Of a stretch of DNA of 43,894 bases, positions 24,511 to 33,167 are shown piece after piece (the stretch's first letter is position 1; each line of letters starts with the position of its first letter). This stretch comes from Clostridia bacterium (GTDB taxonomy: Bacteria > Bacillota > Clostridia > Oscillospirales > CAG-272). Under the pieces are notes generated by a model. It saw only the letters and a program-made list of their open reading frames with translations, was not told the DNA's origin and did no database searches. A program made the position numbers and the translations under genes. The stretch spans positions 1 through 43,894 of the forward strand of contig JAFYBN010000058.1 of the NCBI GenBank assembly GCA_017540175.1, in the 5' to 3' direction.

Positions 24511-27500
24511 ATGAATAAAGCTTCTTCACCCAAGAAATCCGTTTTCCCCCTTTCGCTGTTCGGGAAACGAAAGAAGACCGAAAGCCTGCAGGACAAGATC
24601 CTCGCGGCGCAGAAGAAAAACGCGAAGCTGAGAGCGGAAACGACGCTCCCTCCGGAGACCGTCTCGCCCGCGGCCGCCATGAAACCCGCCTACGCGGTCA
24701 TCGGCATTCTTCTGCGCACCCTGACGATCTTCATGGGCATCTTCGGGCTGAATCTGTTTCTGTGCGACGCACTGAAATTCGTCATTCTCAACGGCGCGAA
24801 AGCGGACACCATCGTAGTGTCGGCCTCCTTCATCGCCCTCTGGAGCGCGATCGTGACCGTCGTCGTCATGGCGTTTTCCCTGCATAAGATCTCGCGCATC
24901 GCCGCTCCGTTCGTCATCGTCGGAGGCATCGCGGCGTTCCTGTTCGCGCGCTATCCCGACCCCATCGACTACGCGGTCAAGTCCTTCGGCACGGTGAAGG
25001 ATCTCGTCTGCACGAATCTCGCCGCCGCGGGCTACACAACCTATCAGCAGTACATCTCCGAGACGCCGGATTTTGACGTCGCGAAGCTCAAATTCTTCGT
25101 CGGCGCGATGATCGTGGTTTCGGGGCTTCTGCTCGGGCTCTTCATGGCGAAGCGGGTCAAGGCGCTGGGCGTCACGTTCGTCTGCGCGCTCTACATGATC
25201 CCCGTCTTCGTGTTCAACATCACCCGCTCGAACAAGGGTCTTGCCTGCGTTCTCATCTTCATCTGCGGCGCCGTCGCGCTCTACCTGTTCGACTGCATTT
25301 ACGGCGGCGTTTTCGAGCGGAAAAAGGCGAAAAAAGCGGAAAAGAAAGCCAAAAAGCTCGCGAAAAAACAGGCGAAGAAGGCCGCGAAGGATGCGAAGCG
25401 CAGCCTGAAAAACAGCGCCGCCGAAGCCTACAACACCGCGATCGAAGCCGGTCAGCCGGCCGCCGCCGCGAAGAAAGCCCGCGCCGCCGTCTATGCGCGC
25501 GCGAAGAAGGAAGCGGAGGCGAAGCACAAGGCCGCAGAAACCGCAAAGCTCAACGAAAAGAAAGCGAAGATCGAAGCGAAAAAGGCGGCGAAGGAAGCCA
25601 AGATCGCCGCGAAGAAGCAGGCGAAGGAAGCGAAGAAAGCGCTCCGCGCCCGCTCCGCCGCCGTGAAGAAATCGAAGAAACCGGATCAGGCGGAAATCGA
25701 CGCGATCTCGCGGGCGAAAACGGACGCGAAGTCTGCCGCGAAGCTCAAGAGAAAGCAGAAAAACGAAAAGGACGTTCTTTCCTTCAAGACCCGCGCGGCG
25801 TCCGGATTCGCGGGCGCCATGGCGATGATCGTGGCGTTCCTCGCCATCTGGATCCCCGTCGCCGCCGTGAAGAAGAACTTCCCCATCATCAGCTTCATCA
25901 ACAACCGGATGCAGCTCGCCCGCACCTACGTCACCGCCTATCTGATGGGCGACGACGTGGACCTGAACTCCCTCGCCATGTACGGGGGCGTCGCGGAGCT
26001 GAACCCGCGCAACGTGGATTTCAACACCCCGCAGTACACCGGTCAGCGCCTCTTCACCACCGAAGCGAGCTATGCCGCCCCGGTCTACATGAGAAGCTGG
26101 ATCGGCTCGAAATACGATCTTGAAACCGACCACTGGTCCTCCGCCGACGCGGAAGAGGTCATCGACTACCGCGGCCGCTTCGGGTCGTCGTACACCCCGG
26201 ACAACATCACGTATTTCTTCGCGAAGTACGTCTACCCGAACGCCCTTGACGTGGAGAAGGTCGACCAGTACCGCAACCTCGACGCCTTCGGCTTCCGTGT
26301 CTTCCAGGTGCACGTGCAGCGCAAGAGCGGCACGTCGAAGATCCTCTTCGTCCCGTCCATCATGAACGCGGGGCTGGGCATTATGGAGCGCGGGTCGATC
26401 GACAAGATTTCGAAGAAGTATTCCGCGTACTACGACGGCATTTATTCCTCCCGCTTCTTCGGAGATAAGGAAGAAAATTATCTGGATTACTCCGTCTCCT
26501 CCTTCAACCCGGTCATGAAAGCCCCCGCCCTTGCCGACAACCTTGAGAACTCGATCTGGTATTTCAACCGCGCGCGCGTCTACGCCGGCGTGATCGATCA
26601 GATCGAAGAGGAAATCAACGGCAGCATCCTCTTCAGCGAGGACAAGGAATACACCTACGAGACCGATCTCGGCAATTTCACCATCAAGGGACGCGACCTC
26701 ACCTTCCTCGCCGACATGTTTGAGGAAGAATGCGCGGCGCGCGGGTACGCGTACAAGCCCATGGAAAAGACGGTGGAAGAGCTGAACGAGAGAGGCGAAG
26801 TCACGACGAAGGAAGTTCCGATCAACCTCGTTCAGGCGTATCTCGAAATGAGCGCGAAGGACCGCAAGACCTTCGTCAACGCCTACGACAAGGAGCTGAA
26901 CTACCGCGACTACACCGAAACGACCTACCGCGAAACCTTCGGCAGCGACCGGATCGCGCAGCTCGCCGACGAGATCCTCGCCGAGGCGGGCATCACGCGG
27001 ACCGCCAAGCCCGAATTCGACAAGTCCGGGCTCGAAAAGCTGAACGAAAACCAGCTCAAGCGCCTTTCTGCCGAAGAACTCTACGGCAACATCACGGATT
27101 CGTGGTTCTACGACGCCGAGACGGGCGAGCGGATCCCGCGTCACCGCGCGATCATGGCGGTCGTGAATTACCTGCACGACAATTACACCTACACCCTCGA
27201 GCCCAGCGTCGAACAGACGGAGGTTCTCGACGAGAACGGCAATCCCGTGCTCGATGAGGAAGGCAATCCCGTGACGGAAGATCACATCGAAAGCCCCTCC
27301 AACCTCGAAGGCTTCCTCTTTGAGGTCAAGGAAGGCTACTGCGTCCACTTCGCCACCTCCGCGGTCGCCCTGCTCCGCGAGCTCGGCTTCGCGGTGCGCT
27401 ACGACGAAGGTTATGTGGCGAACAACTGGAACCGCACCTACGCGGTCGACGCCGTTTCCACCTACCGCTCGAGCGTCCGCGACTACGACGCGCACTCGTG

Positions 27501-28176
27501 GGTCGAGGTTTACTACCCGTCCATGGGCTGGATCATGTACGAAGTGACGCCGTCCTATTACGACGTCATGTACGTGCTCGACAACGGAGGAAGCTCGAGC
27601 TCCTCTTCGTCCGGCATCGACCCGAGCAAGGTCACGGTCCGCACGCCCACGGAAGAGATCGAGGCTCCCGAGATCACCTTCGGTCAGGAAGAGGAAATCG
27701 ACTACACCCCGTACATCATCGCGGGCTCGGTCGTCCTCGGCGTGATCGTCGTGGTCGCGCTGATCTGGACGCTGCTCAAGATCCGCGCCAACCGCGCGAT
27801 CTACAAGAGAAAGAAGCTTGTGGACGACGCGACGAGCGACCAGAAGTATCAGGCGGGCGACGTGGACATCCACAAATCCGCACGCGCGATCACGGACTGC
27901 ATCCTCGACGTGTTCGAAGGGCTGGGCGTTCCGCCGGAGACCGGCGAGCTTCCGAGCGAATACGCGGTCCGCATCGACGGGGACTACACCGACATCTCGA
28001 AGCATAAAATCACCGACGTCATGTCGCTGATCGAAAAAGAGGAGTTCGGCGGGACCCTGAGCTTCCGCGAGCTCGGCACCATTGCGGAATATCTGAAGGA
28101 GATCCAGAGTTCGATCTACGCCGCGCTGCCCGTGCTTCAGAAGTTCCGGATGCGGTATCTCATGAATGTGATCTGA
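24511..28176 (+). CDS. transglutaminase-like membrane protein (TgpA type) with a Lys/Ala-rich cytoplasmic insert
   Basis: 1221 residues. Several membrane helices lie at about 50-265, then a long Lys/Ala-rich coiled stretch of about 150 residues (269-418), another membrane helix (about 430-455), a large extracellular part, the transglutaminase core and a final helix (about 1070-1092) with a cytoplasmic tail. The core shows Cys944 (KEGYCVHFATS), His995 (YDAHSWVEVYY) and Glu1011 in YEVTPS at the usual Asp position, a change common in Firmicute members. The enzyme group forms or breaks peptide crosslinks, or acts as a protease, outside the membrane; the substrate is unknown. The usual size is 650-900, so this is enlarged by the basic insert and the extracellular region. 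It is third in the MoxR-DUF58 operon. Confidence 0.9.
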   Translation: MNKASSPKKSVFPLSLFGKRKKTESLQDKILAAQKKNAKLRAETTLPPETVSPAAAMKPAYAVIGILLRTLTIFMGIFGLNLFLCDALKFVILNGAKADTIVVSASFIALWSAIVTVVVMAFSLHKISRIAAPFVIVGGIAAFLFARYPDPIDYAVKSFGTVKDLVCTNLAAAGYTTYQQYISETPDFDVAKLKFFVGAMIVVSGLLLGLFMAKRVKALGVTFVCALYMIPVFVFNITRSNKGLACVLIFICGAVALYLFDCIYGGVFERKKAKKAEKKAKKLAKKQAKKAAKDAKRSLKNSAAEAYNTAIEAGQPAAAAKKARAAVYARAKKEAEAKHKAAETAKLNEKKAKIEAKKAAKEAKIAAKKQAKEAKKALRARSAAVKKSKKPDQAEIDAISRAKTDAKSAAKLKRKQKNEKDVLSFKTRAASGFAGAMAMIVAFLAIWIPVAAVKKNFPIISFINNRMQLARTYVTAYLMGDDVDLNSLAMYGGVAELNPRNVDFNTPQYTGQRLFTTEASYAAPVYMRSWIGSKYDLETDHWSSADAEEVIDYRGRFGSSYTPDNITYFFAKYVYPNALDVEKVDQYRNLDAFGFRVFQVHVQRKSGTSKILFVPSIMNAGLGIMERGSIDKISKKYSAYYDGIYSSRFFGDKEENYLDYSVSSFNPVMKAPALADNLENSIWYFNRARVYAGVIDQIEEEINGSILFSEDKEYTYETDLGNFTIKGRDLTFLADMFEEECAARGYAYKPMEKTVEELNERGEVTTKEVPINLVQAYLEMSAKDRKTFVNAYDKELNYRDYTETTYRETFGSDRIAQLADEILAEAGITRTAKPEFDKSGLEKLNENQLKRLSAEELYGNITDSWFYDAETGERIPRHRAIMAVVNYLHDNYTYTLEPSVEQTEVLDENGNPVLDEEGNPVTEDHIESPSNLEGFLFEVKEGYCVHFATSAVALLRELGFAVRYDEGYVANNWNRTYAVDAVSTYRSSVRDYDAHSWVEVYYPSMGWIMYEVTPSYYDVMYVLDNGGSSSSSSSGIDPSKVTVRTPTEEIEAPEITFGQEEEIDYTPYIIAGSVVLGVIVVVALIWTLLKIRANRAIYKRKKLVDDATSDQKYQAGDVDIHKSARAITDCILDVFEGLGVPPETGELPSEYAVRIDGDYTDISKHKITDVMSLIEKEEFGGTLSFRELGTIAEYLKEIQSSIYAALPVLQKFRMRYLMNVI

Positions 28177-28183
28177 GCGGCGC

Positions 28184-28609
28184 ATGATGAACGATCCCAT
28201 CAACCCGTCCCTTGTGTCCGCCTCCCGTCTCGCCTACCTCGGTGACTGCGTCTTCGAGCTGTGCGCGCGGGAATACCTGGTCCGCCGCAGCGTGCGCCAG
28301 CCGAGCGTGGAAGCGCTCCACTATGTGACGGCGCGCGTGCAGAGTCAGGCGGTCGACAAGCTCCTCCCCCTTCTCACGGAGGAGGAGGCGGCGCAGTACC
28401 GCCGGGGACGCAACATCGGGCACACGAGCGCCCCGAAATCCGCATCCCTCTCCGAATACCGGCGCGCGACCGGGCTCGAGGCCCTCTTCGGCTGGCTCTG
28501 GCTCATGGGGAGGCAGGACCGCCTCAGAGAGCTGTTCGGGCTGGCGTTCCGGGAGGATGACGACGCGCCCTATGATGATTCCACGCAGGAAGACAACAGC
28601 TGCTTTTGA
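28184..28609 (+). CDS. mrnC: Mini-ribonuclease III
   Basis: 141 residues (MNDP at 28187 is an equally good start). The RNase III catalytic domain without a dsRNA-binding domain is evident from LAYLGDCVFELCAREYLV, RRGRNIGHTSAPKSAS and YRRATGLEALFGWLWL. MrnC matures 23S rRNA ends in Firmicutes. It begins 7 bases after the transglutaminase gene, though it usually neighbours cysS and rlmB, which are absent here. The acidic C-terminal tail ends near the Fic toxin-antitoxin insertion. Confidence 0.93.
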   Translation: MMNDPINPSLVSASRLAYLGDCVFELCAREYLVRRSVRQPSVEALHYVTARVQSQAVDKLLPLLTEEEAAQYRRGRNIGHTSAPKSASLSEYRRATGLEALFGWLWLMGRQDRLRELFGLAFREDDDAPYDDSTQEDNSCF

Positions 28610-28647
28610 GCAGTTCACCGCGGAATCTGGCAGAAACGGAGTATACC

Positions 28648-28833
28648 ATGTCAAAGAAAGCCGAAAAACAGGTTGCGTACACACTCGCGACGCACGCGAT
28701 CGAAAACATGAAGCCCAGCCGGGATGCCGTTCGTCTTTGCAGACAAATGGCGGACGGAAAGCTCAGCGCGGACGAAGCGGTTTCCCTTCTGCTCCGAAAA
28801 CATGGTGTGGGAAAGAGACTGACGGATGCTTAA
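28648..28833 (+). CDS. VbhA-like antitoxin
   Basis: 61 residues from the ATG at 28648, preceded by AAACGGAGTATACC; a longer open frame overlaps the mrnC end and is not used. The N-terminal helix holds T-HAI-EN at residues 15-20, which matches the [S/T]xxxE[G/N] inhibitory motif that blocks the Fic active site with Glu19. The C-terminal half (KLSADEAVSLLLRKHG) fits the antitoxin VbhA domain. It overlaps the toxin gene start by 8 bases, the normal coupled arrangement. Confidence 0.85.
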   Translation: MSKKAEKQVAYTLATHAIENMKPSRDAVRLCRQMADGKLSADEAVSLLLRKHGVGKRLTDA

Positions 28834-29443
28834 AGGCTTCGGGAAATATGATATTGAAGCCGAAACGCAGTCAATTTACTGCTATAAGAATACGGATGTA
28901 CTGAAAAACCGCTTCGGCATCAAAGACAAGGATAAGCTTCGCGCTTTGGAATCCGACCTTTCGGCAATCCGTCAGAACGACATGCTTTCGCATCCCATAC
29001 CCGGTCGTCTGACACCGCACCATCTGTGTGCCGTTCATAAAGCTCTGTTCGGAGACCTTTATCCGTTCGCGGGACACTATCGCCGTGAAAACATTTCAAA
29101 AGGTTCAACTCTATTCTTGCCCTACCCCGATATTCACCGCAAGCTCTCTGCTGCCTTAAGCGATTTGCGGGAAAAAGGCCGTTCGGCAATCCCGTTTGAC
29201 GCCTTGGTTTCGAGAAGCGCCGTCTGTTTTGCCGAGCTGAATTACATTCACCCGTTCCGCGAAGGAAACGGACGCGCGACGCGTGAATTCATGCGCCTGT
29301 GGTTTCTGAAGAACGGGTACGAAATCGATTGGGGACAAATCGACACAGCGGAACTCCTCAGAGCGATGGAGTTATCCGTATTTGACGCAAGCGTACTGGA
29401 AGAACCGCTGATCATTTGTCTCCGGCGACAGCTGCCGATTTGA
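28826..29443 (+). CDS. Fic-family AMPylating toxin
   Basis: 205 residues. The Fic core motif HPFREGNGR occupies residues 142-150 (catalytic His142), with the flap region SKGSTLFLPYPDI and the upstream FAGHYRRENIS, the usual VbhT/FicT class I layout. It has no C-terminal DNA-transfer domain. Such enzymes transfer AMP to target proteins such as GyrB and ParE and are silenced by the antitoxin encoded just before. The gene pair has visibly lower GC and different codon use from its neighbours, indicating transfer into this locus between mrnC and hom. Confidence 0.92.
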   Translation: MLKGFGKYDIEAETQSIYCYKNTDVLKNRFGIKDKDKLRALESDLSAIRQNDMLSHPIPGRLTPHHLCAVHKALFGDLYPFAGHYRRENISKGSTLFLPYPDIHRKLSAALSDLREKGRSAIPFDALVSRSAVCFAELNYIHPFREGNGRATREFMRLWFLKNGYEIDWGQIDTAELLRAMELSVFDASVLEEPLIICLRRQLPI

Positions 29444-29462
29444 TCAAAACCATCAAACCCAT

Positions 29463-29490
29463 CCCCCGTCCATCCCGATCCGGGCGGGGG
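29463..29490. other. GC-rich hairpin between the Fic toxin and homoserine dehydrogenase genes
   Basis: CCCCCG (29463-29468) pairs with CGGGGG (29485-29490). Only a weak T-rich stretch (TTGCGGTATTATT) follows, so termination is uncertain. It separates the low-GC toxin pair from the metabolic genes. Confidence 0.4.
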
Positions 29491-29529
29491 TTGCGGTATT
29501 ATTACGGAACAAATCCTCGTGGAGGTATT

Positions 29530-30729
29530 ATGAAACAAATCGCCATTCTCGGCTTCGGCGTGGTCGGTGCGGGGATCCCCGCCATTCTGGAAAAGAACGC
29601 CGAATCCGTGACCCGTGCCGTGGGCGAGCCCGTCCGCGTCAAATACATCCTCGATCTGCGCGAATTCCCCGATTCTCCCTACGGGGACCGGGTGATCCAC
29701 GACATCGCGCCGATCCTTGCCGATCCGGAAATCGAAGTCGTCTGCGAGGCGATGGGCGGCTCGCACCCCGCGTTCGAGTTTTCTCTCCGCTGTCTCGAAG
29801 CGAAAAAATCCGTCGTGACGTCGAACAAGGAGGTGGTCGCGAATTTCGGCGACCGTCTGCTTGCCGCCGCGGCGGCGAATGGCGTGAGCTATCTCTTTGA
29901 AGCGAGCGTGGGCGGGGGCATTCCCCTCATCCGTCCCTTCATGACCTCGCTCGCGTGCGACCGGATCACGGAGTTCTGCGGCATCGTCAACGGTACGACG
30001 AACTATATCCTCACGAAGATGCGTGAAGAAGGACGGGAGTTTGACGACGTGCTCGCGGAGGCGCAGGCGCTGGGCTACGCGGAACGCGACCCCTCCGCCG
30101 ACATCGACGGGATCGACGCGAAGCGTAAGTTAGCGATCCTGACCGCGCTCGCGACCGGGATCCTGCCGGAGAACGACGAGCTCGCGGCGCTCTCCCTGCG
30201 CGGCATCTCCGTGCGCGATCTCGAAGCGGCGTCCCTCTGCGGCGGCCGGCTCAAGCTGGTCGCCCGGATGCGGCGCGTGAACGAGAAGATCGAGGCGTAC
30301 GTCTGTCCCATGATCGTGCCGGACGCCCACCCCCTCGCCCACGTCGAAGGCGTTTACAACGCGGTTTCCTTCACAAGTCCCGCAACGGGGGATATCCTGT
30401 ATTACGGGCGCGGCGCGGGGCGGTACCCCACGGCGGGCGCGCTGGTCTCCGACGCCGCGGCGATCCTTTCCGGCGCGGCGGCGCACGAGGCGAAGCCCGT
30501 CTTCCGGCGCGAGGCGGGCGCGATCCTTCCCTTCTCCGAGGTGAGGTCCGACTTCTATATCCGCGCGAGCGGGCTGCTCGATCCCGAGGAGGCGCTTTCC
30601 GCGGTCTCGGAAGCCGTTGAGGTGCTTTCGGCGAAGGACGGCGTCTGCGAGCTCGTCGCGAAGGACTGCTGTCTGTCCGCGCTCGACGCCGCGGCCCCCG
30701 GCGCCGTCAAAATCAGAATACTGAGGTGA
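29530..30729 (+). CDS. hom: homoserine dehydrogenase
   Basis: 399 residues from the ATG at 29530 behind GGAGGTATT; the frame is open upstream but without similarity. The NAD(P)-binding loop GFGVVGAG (about 7-14), TSNKEVVA and the signature CGIVNGTTNYIL identify Hom, which reduces aspartate semialdehyde to homoserine on the way to threonine and methionine. The C-terminal 60 residues (SDFYIRASGLLDPEEAL onward) look like a weak ACT-type regulatory domain. A separate tandem ACT protein is encoded four bases after the stop, suggesting a partner for feedback control. Confidence 0.95.
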   Translation: MKQIAILGFGVVGAGIPAILEKNAESVTRAVGEPVRVKYILDLREFPDSPYGDRVIHDIAPILADPEIEVVCEAMGGSHPAFEFSLRCLEAKKSVVTSNKEVVANFGDRLLAAAAANGVSYLFEASVGGGIPLIRPFMTSLACDRITEFCGIVNGTTNYILTKMREEGREFDDVLAEAQALGYAERDPSADIDGIDAKRKLAILTALATGILPENDELAALSLRGISVRDLEAASLCGGRLKLVARMRRVNEKIEAYVCPMIVPDAHPLAHVEGVYNAVSFTSPATGDILYYGRGAGRYPTAGALVSDAAAILSGAAAHEAKPVFRREAGAILPFSEVRSDFYIRASGLLDPEEALSAVSEAVEVLSAKDGVCELVAKDCCLSALDAAAPGAVKIRILR

Positions 30730-30733
30730 GTTC

Positions 30734-31207
30734 ATGCTGCTGTACGGAATCCATGCGATCACGCGCGTGGACGACATCGCCGTCGTCTATGTGCGCAAGC
30801 CCCCCGAAACGCCCGGCGCGCCCTATCTCGTCTTCGGCTCCCTCGCCGACGGCGGCGTTGACGTGGACATCATCCTCCAGACCGCCTCGTTCGGGCACGG
30901 GGGCGATTTGATCTTTACCATCCACACCGTGGACATCGACCGGGCGCGCGACATTCTCGAGACGACCTTCAAGGACAGTCCGGAAACCACGGTCGAGATC
31001 GACCCGACCGCCGTGAAACTCTCCGTTTCGGGCGAGGGGATGCAGGGCAAGCCCGGCGTCGCCGCGAAGGTCTTCAAATGCCTCTGGGACGCGGACGTGC
31101 GCATTCTCAATACCTCCACCAGCGAGATCAAGATCTGCATGCTCGTCCCCGGGCGGGACGCGGACCGCGCGTATCAGGCGCTGGTCGACGGGTTCGAGAT
31201 CGTGTAG
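30734..31207 (+). CDS. stand-alone tandem ACT-domain protein
   Basis: 157 residues with no catalytic domain. Two ACT-like halves are seen: an N-terminal beta-alpha pattern ITRVDDIAVVYVRKPP to VDIILQTAS, and a C-terminal LSVSGEGMQGKPGVAAKVFKCL to NTSTSEIKICMLV. These resemble the regulatory (beta-subunit-like) end of aspartokinase. Such proteins bind amino acids and control partner enzymes. It follows hom after four bases, so it may sense threonine or lysine for homoserine dehydrogenase or an aspartokinase encoded elsewhere. A truncated aspartokinase gene is less likely because the start has a normal position and the frame is intact. Confidence 0.82.
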   Translation: MLLYGIHAITRVDDIAVVYVRKPPETPGAPYLVFGSLADGGVDVDIILQTASFGHGGDLIFTIHTVDIDRARDILETTFKDSPETTVEIDPTAVKLSVSGEGMQGKPGVAAKVFKCLWDADVRILNTSTSEIKICMLVPGRDADRAYQALVDGFEIV

Positions 31208-31288
31208 GGGAACGGAGAAAACGCGGCTTTCTTAAAATGAAAGCTGACGATGCTCCGCATCGTGGGCAAAGAACTTTCATAAATAATA

Positions 31289-31338
31289 AATCCCGGCTTG
31301 GGCGGTGTGATACCGCGAAAGAGCCGGGATTCTTTTTT
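31289..31338 (+). terminator. terminator, likely bidirectional
   Basis: AATCCCGGCT (31289-31298) pairs perfectly with AGCCGGGATT (31322-31331), with an inner GCGGT/ACCGC stem and six T at 31333-31338. On the minus strand a T-rich stretch follows the same stem, so it can end both the ACT gene and the YccF gene. Confidence 0.9.
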
Positions 31339-31342
31339 GGTT

Positions 31343-31702
31343 TCACTCCACCCTTGCGCCGAAGGGGGTCAGGGCGAGGGCGGCGAGCTTGAAGTGCTGT
31401 TTGCCGAAGGGGATGCCGACGATGGTCAGGCAGAAGAGAAGCCCGCACACCGCGTGACTGATGGCAAGCGCGAGGCCGGAAAACAGAAGCCAGACGATGT
31501 TTGCAAGCAGGGACGGCGCGCCTCCCCCCGGCTTGACCGTTTTGCCGAACGGCGCGAGGGAGAGCTTTGCGAACTTGAAGCACTGGATGCCCCACGGGAT
31601 CCCGATGAGGGTCACGCACCAGATGAGTCCCGCGACGCACCAGCCGAGCGCGGAAAGGAGCCCTCCGAAAACCAGCCAGATGATGTTGCCGAGAACGCTC
31701 AT
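31343..31702 (-). CDS. YccF-domain membrane protein
   Basis: 119 residues made of two similar halves. Each has a hydrophobic stretch followed by a GIPWGIQCFKFAKLSLAPFG or GIPFGKQHFKLAALALTPFG motif, the hallmark of the YccF (DUF307) family. It is an inner-membrane protein with about four helices and no established function. It is a single gene with its own strong promoter, convergent with the hom-ACT unit. Confidence 0.92.
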   Translation of the reverse strand: MSVLGNIIWLVFGGLLSALGWCVAGLIWCVTLIGIPWGIQCFKFAKLSLAPFGKTVKPGGGAPSLLANIVWLLFSGLALAISHAVCGLLFCLTIVGIPFGKQHFKLAALALTPFGARVE

Positions 31703-31734
31703 ATCCGATACCTCCGAGGTTTTTTATTGTCCGT

Positions 31735-31763
31735 ATTATACCACCCGAAGCGCTCCTGCGCAA
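31735..31763 (-). promoter_or_regulatory. promoter of the YccF gene
   Basis: Minus strand TTGCGC (31758-31763), 17 bases, TATAAT (31735-31740) with an extended TGG. The leader carries a GGAGGT ribosome site about 9 bases before the ATG. Confidence 0.85.
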
Positions 31764-31928
31764 GACCTGCGGCCGTTTTCCAACCGCTTCTTCATCATAT
31801 TCTTAATATTCTAATGTTCGGCTGTTTTCCGTGAAGCCGCCCGTCCCTTTCGCGGGGGACACCCGGCGCGGATGAATCTTCCCCGACGGCAGCCCGGGGC
31901 GCTCCGCGCCTCGGCGCGAAATTGAATC

Positions 31929-31957
31929 TTGACAAATCCGACAGCATGATATATAAT
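31929..31957 (+). promoter_or_regulatory. promoter of the CBM9-like protein gene
   Basis: TTGACA (31929-31934), 17 bases, TATAAT (31952-31957), a full consensus pair. The rest of the 31764-31928 stretch is GC-rich, with short dyads such as GGCGC/GCGCC near 31900; nothing else was recognised. Confidence 0.92.
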
Positions 31958-32000
31958 GGGACAGCGATCAAAATCATAAAATCATGAAGGGAGACTCAAC

Positions 32001-33167
32001 ATGAAAAAAACGTTCTCCGTATTCTGCGCACTCGTCATGCTTCTTCTTTTGACCCTGCCGAGCGCGGCTCTGACTCCGGTCGAAGGACTTGAGCACTGTT
32101 TCTTCAATTACATCTGCAACAAGTCCGTGAATCCCGTCACGGCGGACGGCGTCTACCACGAAGAGGAGTGGAGCGACGCGGTCGAGCTTGTCATCAACAA
32201 GGACACCTTGCAGGATTTCGGACGCTGGCAGTCCTCCGGCGAGCCTAACCCGGCGAAGGATTTCAGCTGCACCTACCGCTTCAAGTGGGATGAGACCTAT
32301 TTCTACGTGCTCGAAATCCGCACCGACACGCACTACTGCTCCGATTTCGCGGGTCAGGATTACAACGCCGTGTCCCCCTGGATGCTGGACGGCACCGCGA
32401 TCTTCTTCTGCGACAATGAGATGCCCGACGAAAGCAACCGCTGCGACATCAAGTTCTATTCCTTTGTGGACGAGCTGCAGACCCCCGCGGTCTACATCGG
32501 CAATTCGAATGAGCAGGACGAGGCGTACGTGGGTCCCTCCGGCACTGCCGACACCACCTACGGCGGCTCCGTGAACGGCACGACGATCGTGTTCGAGCTG
32601 AAAATGGCGTGGAAGATCATGAAGGATCAGTGGCACCTTGACTCCGAGGTCAAGGAAGGCACGATCTTCCGCTTCACGCCCATCATCATGAACCGCGACA
32701 CGCCCGACGACTACGCGCAGTGGGACGGCTCCTCCTACCGTCAGATGAACTTCCATGACTGCATGCTCCTTCCGGACGAAGGCGCGGTCAACTCGGAAAA
32801 TCCCGAATTCTGGGCGGCGCTGACGCTTGCCGGTGTCGGCGGAAGTCTTGAGAACGTCGAAAAGACGCCCGCGGAGCCCGCCGATGTCGACACCCCCGAG
32901 CTGCCCGTGGAAGAGGCCCCTGCCGCCGACGAAGAGCCCGCGAAGACCGAAGACCCCGCGACCGAACCGTCCGCTCCCGCCGAAACCGAACCTGCCGCTC
33001 CCGCCGAGACCGAACCTGCGGCTCCCGCCGAAACCGAACCTGCCGCAAACGAAGGCGGCGAGAAACCGGAAGAAGCGAAGAAATCCGGCTGCGGCTCCTT
33101 CATCGGAGGCGGCGCGGTCGTCCTTTGCGCGATCCTCGGCTGTGCGTGGATCGCCGGGAAACGGTAA
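32001..33167 (+). CDS. secreted CBM9/DOMON-like protein with C-terminal membrane anchor
   Basis: 388 residues: signal peptide (1-23), a single beta-sandwich domain (about 40-270) of the CBM9/DOMON-like type with DGVYHEEEWSDA and FKWDETYFYVLEIRTD, an acidic Pro/Glu/Thr linker (about 280-355), Gly/Cys segment KSGCGSFIGG and a final membrane helix ending GKR. CBM9-like modules bind sugar ends or small ligands, so a cell-surface binding protein is plausible. The linker contains three 24-bp DNA repeats encoding PAETEPAA (32973-33044). It has its own consensus promoter and is followed by two hairpins. No enzyme domain is present; the ligand is unknown. Confidence 0.8.
   Translation: MKKTFSVFCALVMLLLLTLPSAALTPVEGLEHCFFNYICNKSVNPVTADGVYHEEEWSDAVELVINKDTLQDFGRWQSSGEPNPAKDFSCTYRFKWDETYFYVLEIRTDTHYCSDFAGQDYNAVSPWMLDGTAIFFCDNEMPDESNRCDIKFYSFVDELQTPAVYIGNSNEQDEAYVGPSGTADTTYGGSVNGTTIVFELKMAWKIMKDQWHLDSEVKEGTIFRFTPIIMNRDTPDDYAQWDGSSYRQMNFHDCMLLPDEGAVNSENPEFWAALTLAGVGGSLENVEKTPAEPADVDTPELPVEEAPAADEEPAKTEDPATEPSAPAETEPAAPAETEPAAPAETEPAANEGGEKPEEAKKSGCGSFIGGGAVVLCAILGCAWIAGKR

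Noticed and set aside
24526-28203. A 1225-codon minus-strand open frame
   Set aside because: It is exactly antisense to the transglutaminase gene; the sense frame has catalytic motifs and membrane helices, the antisense has none.
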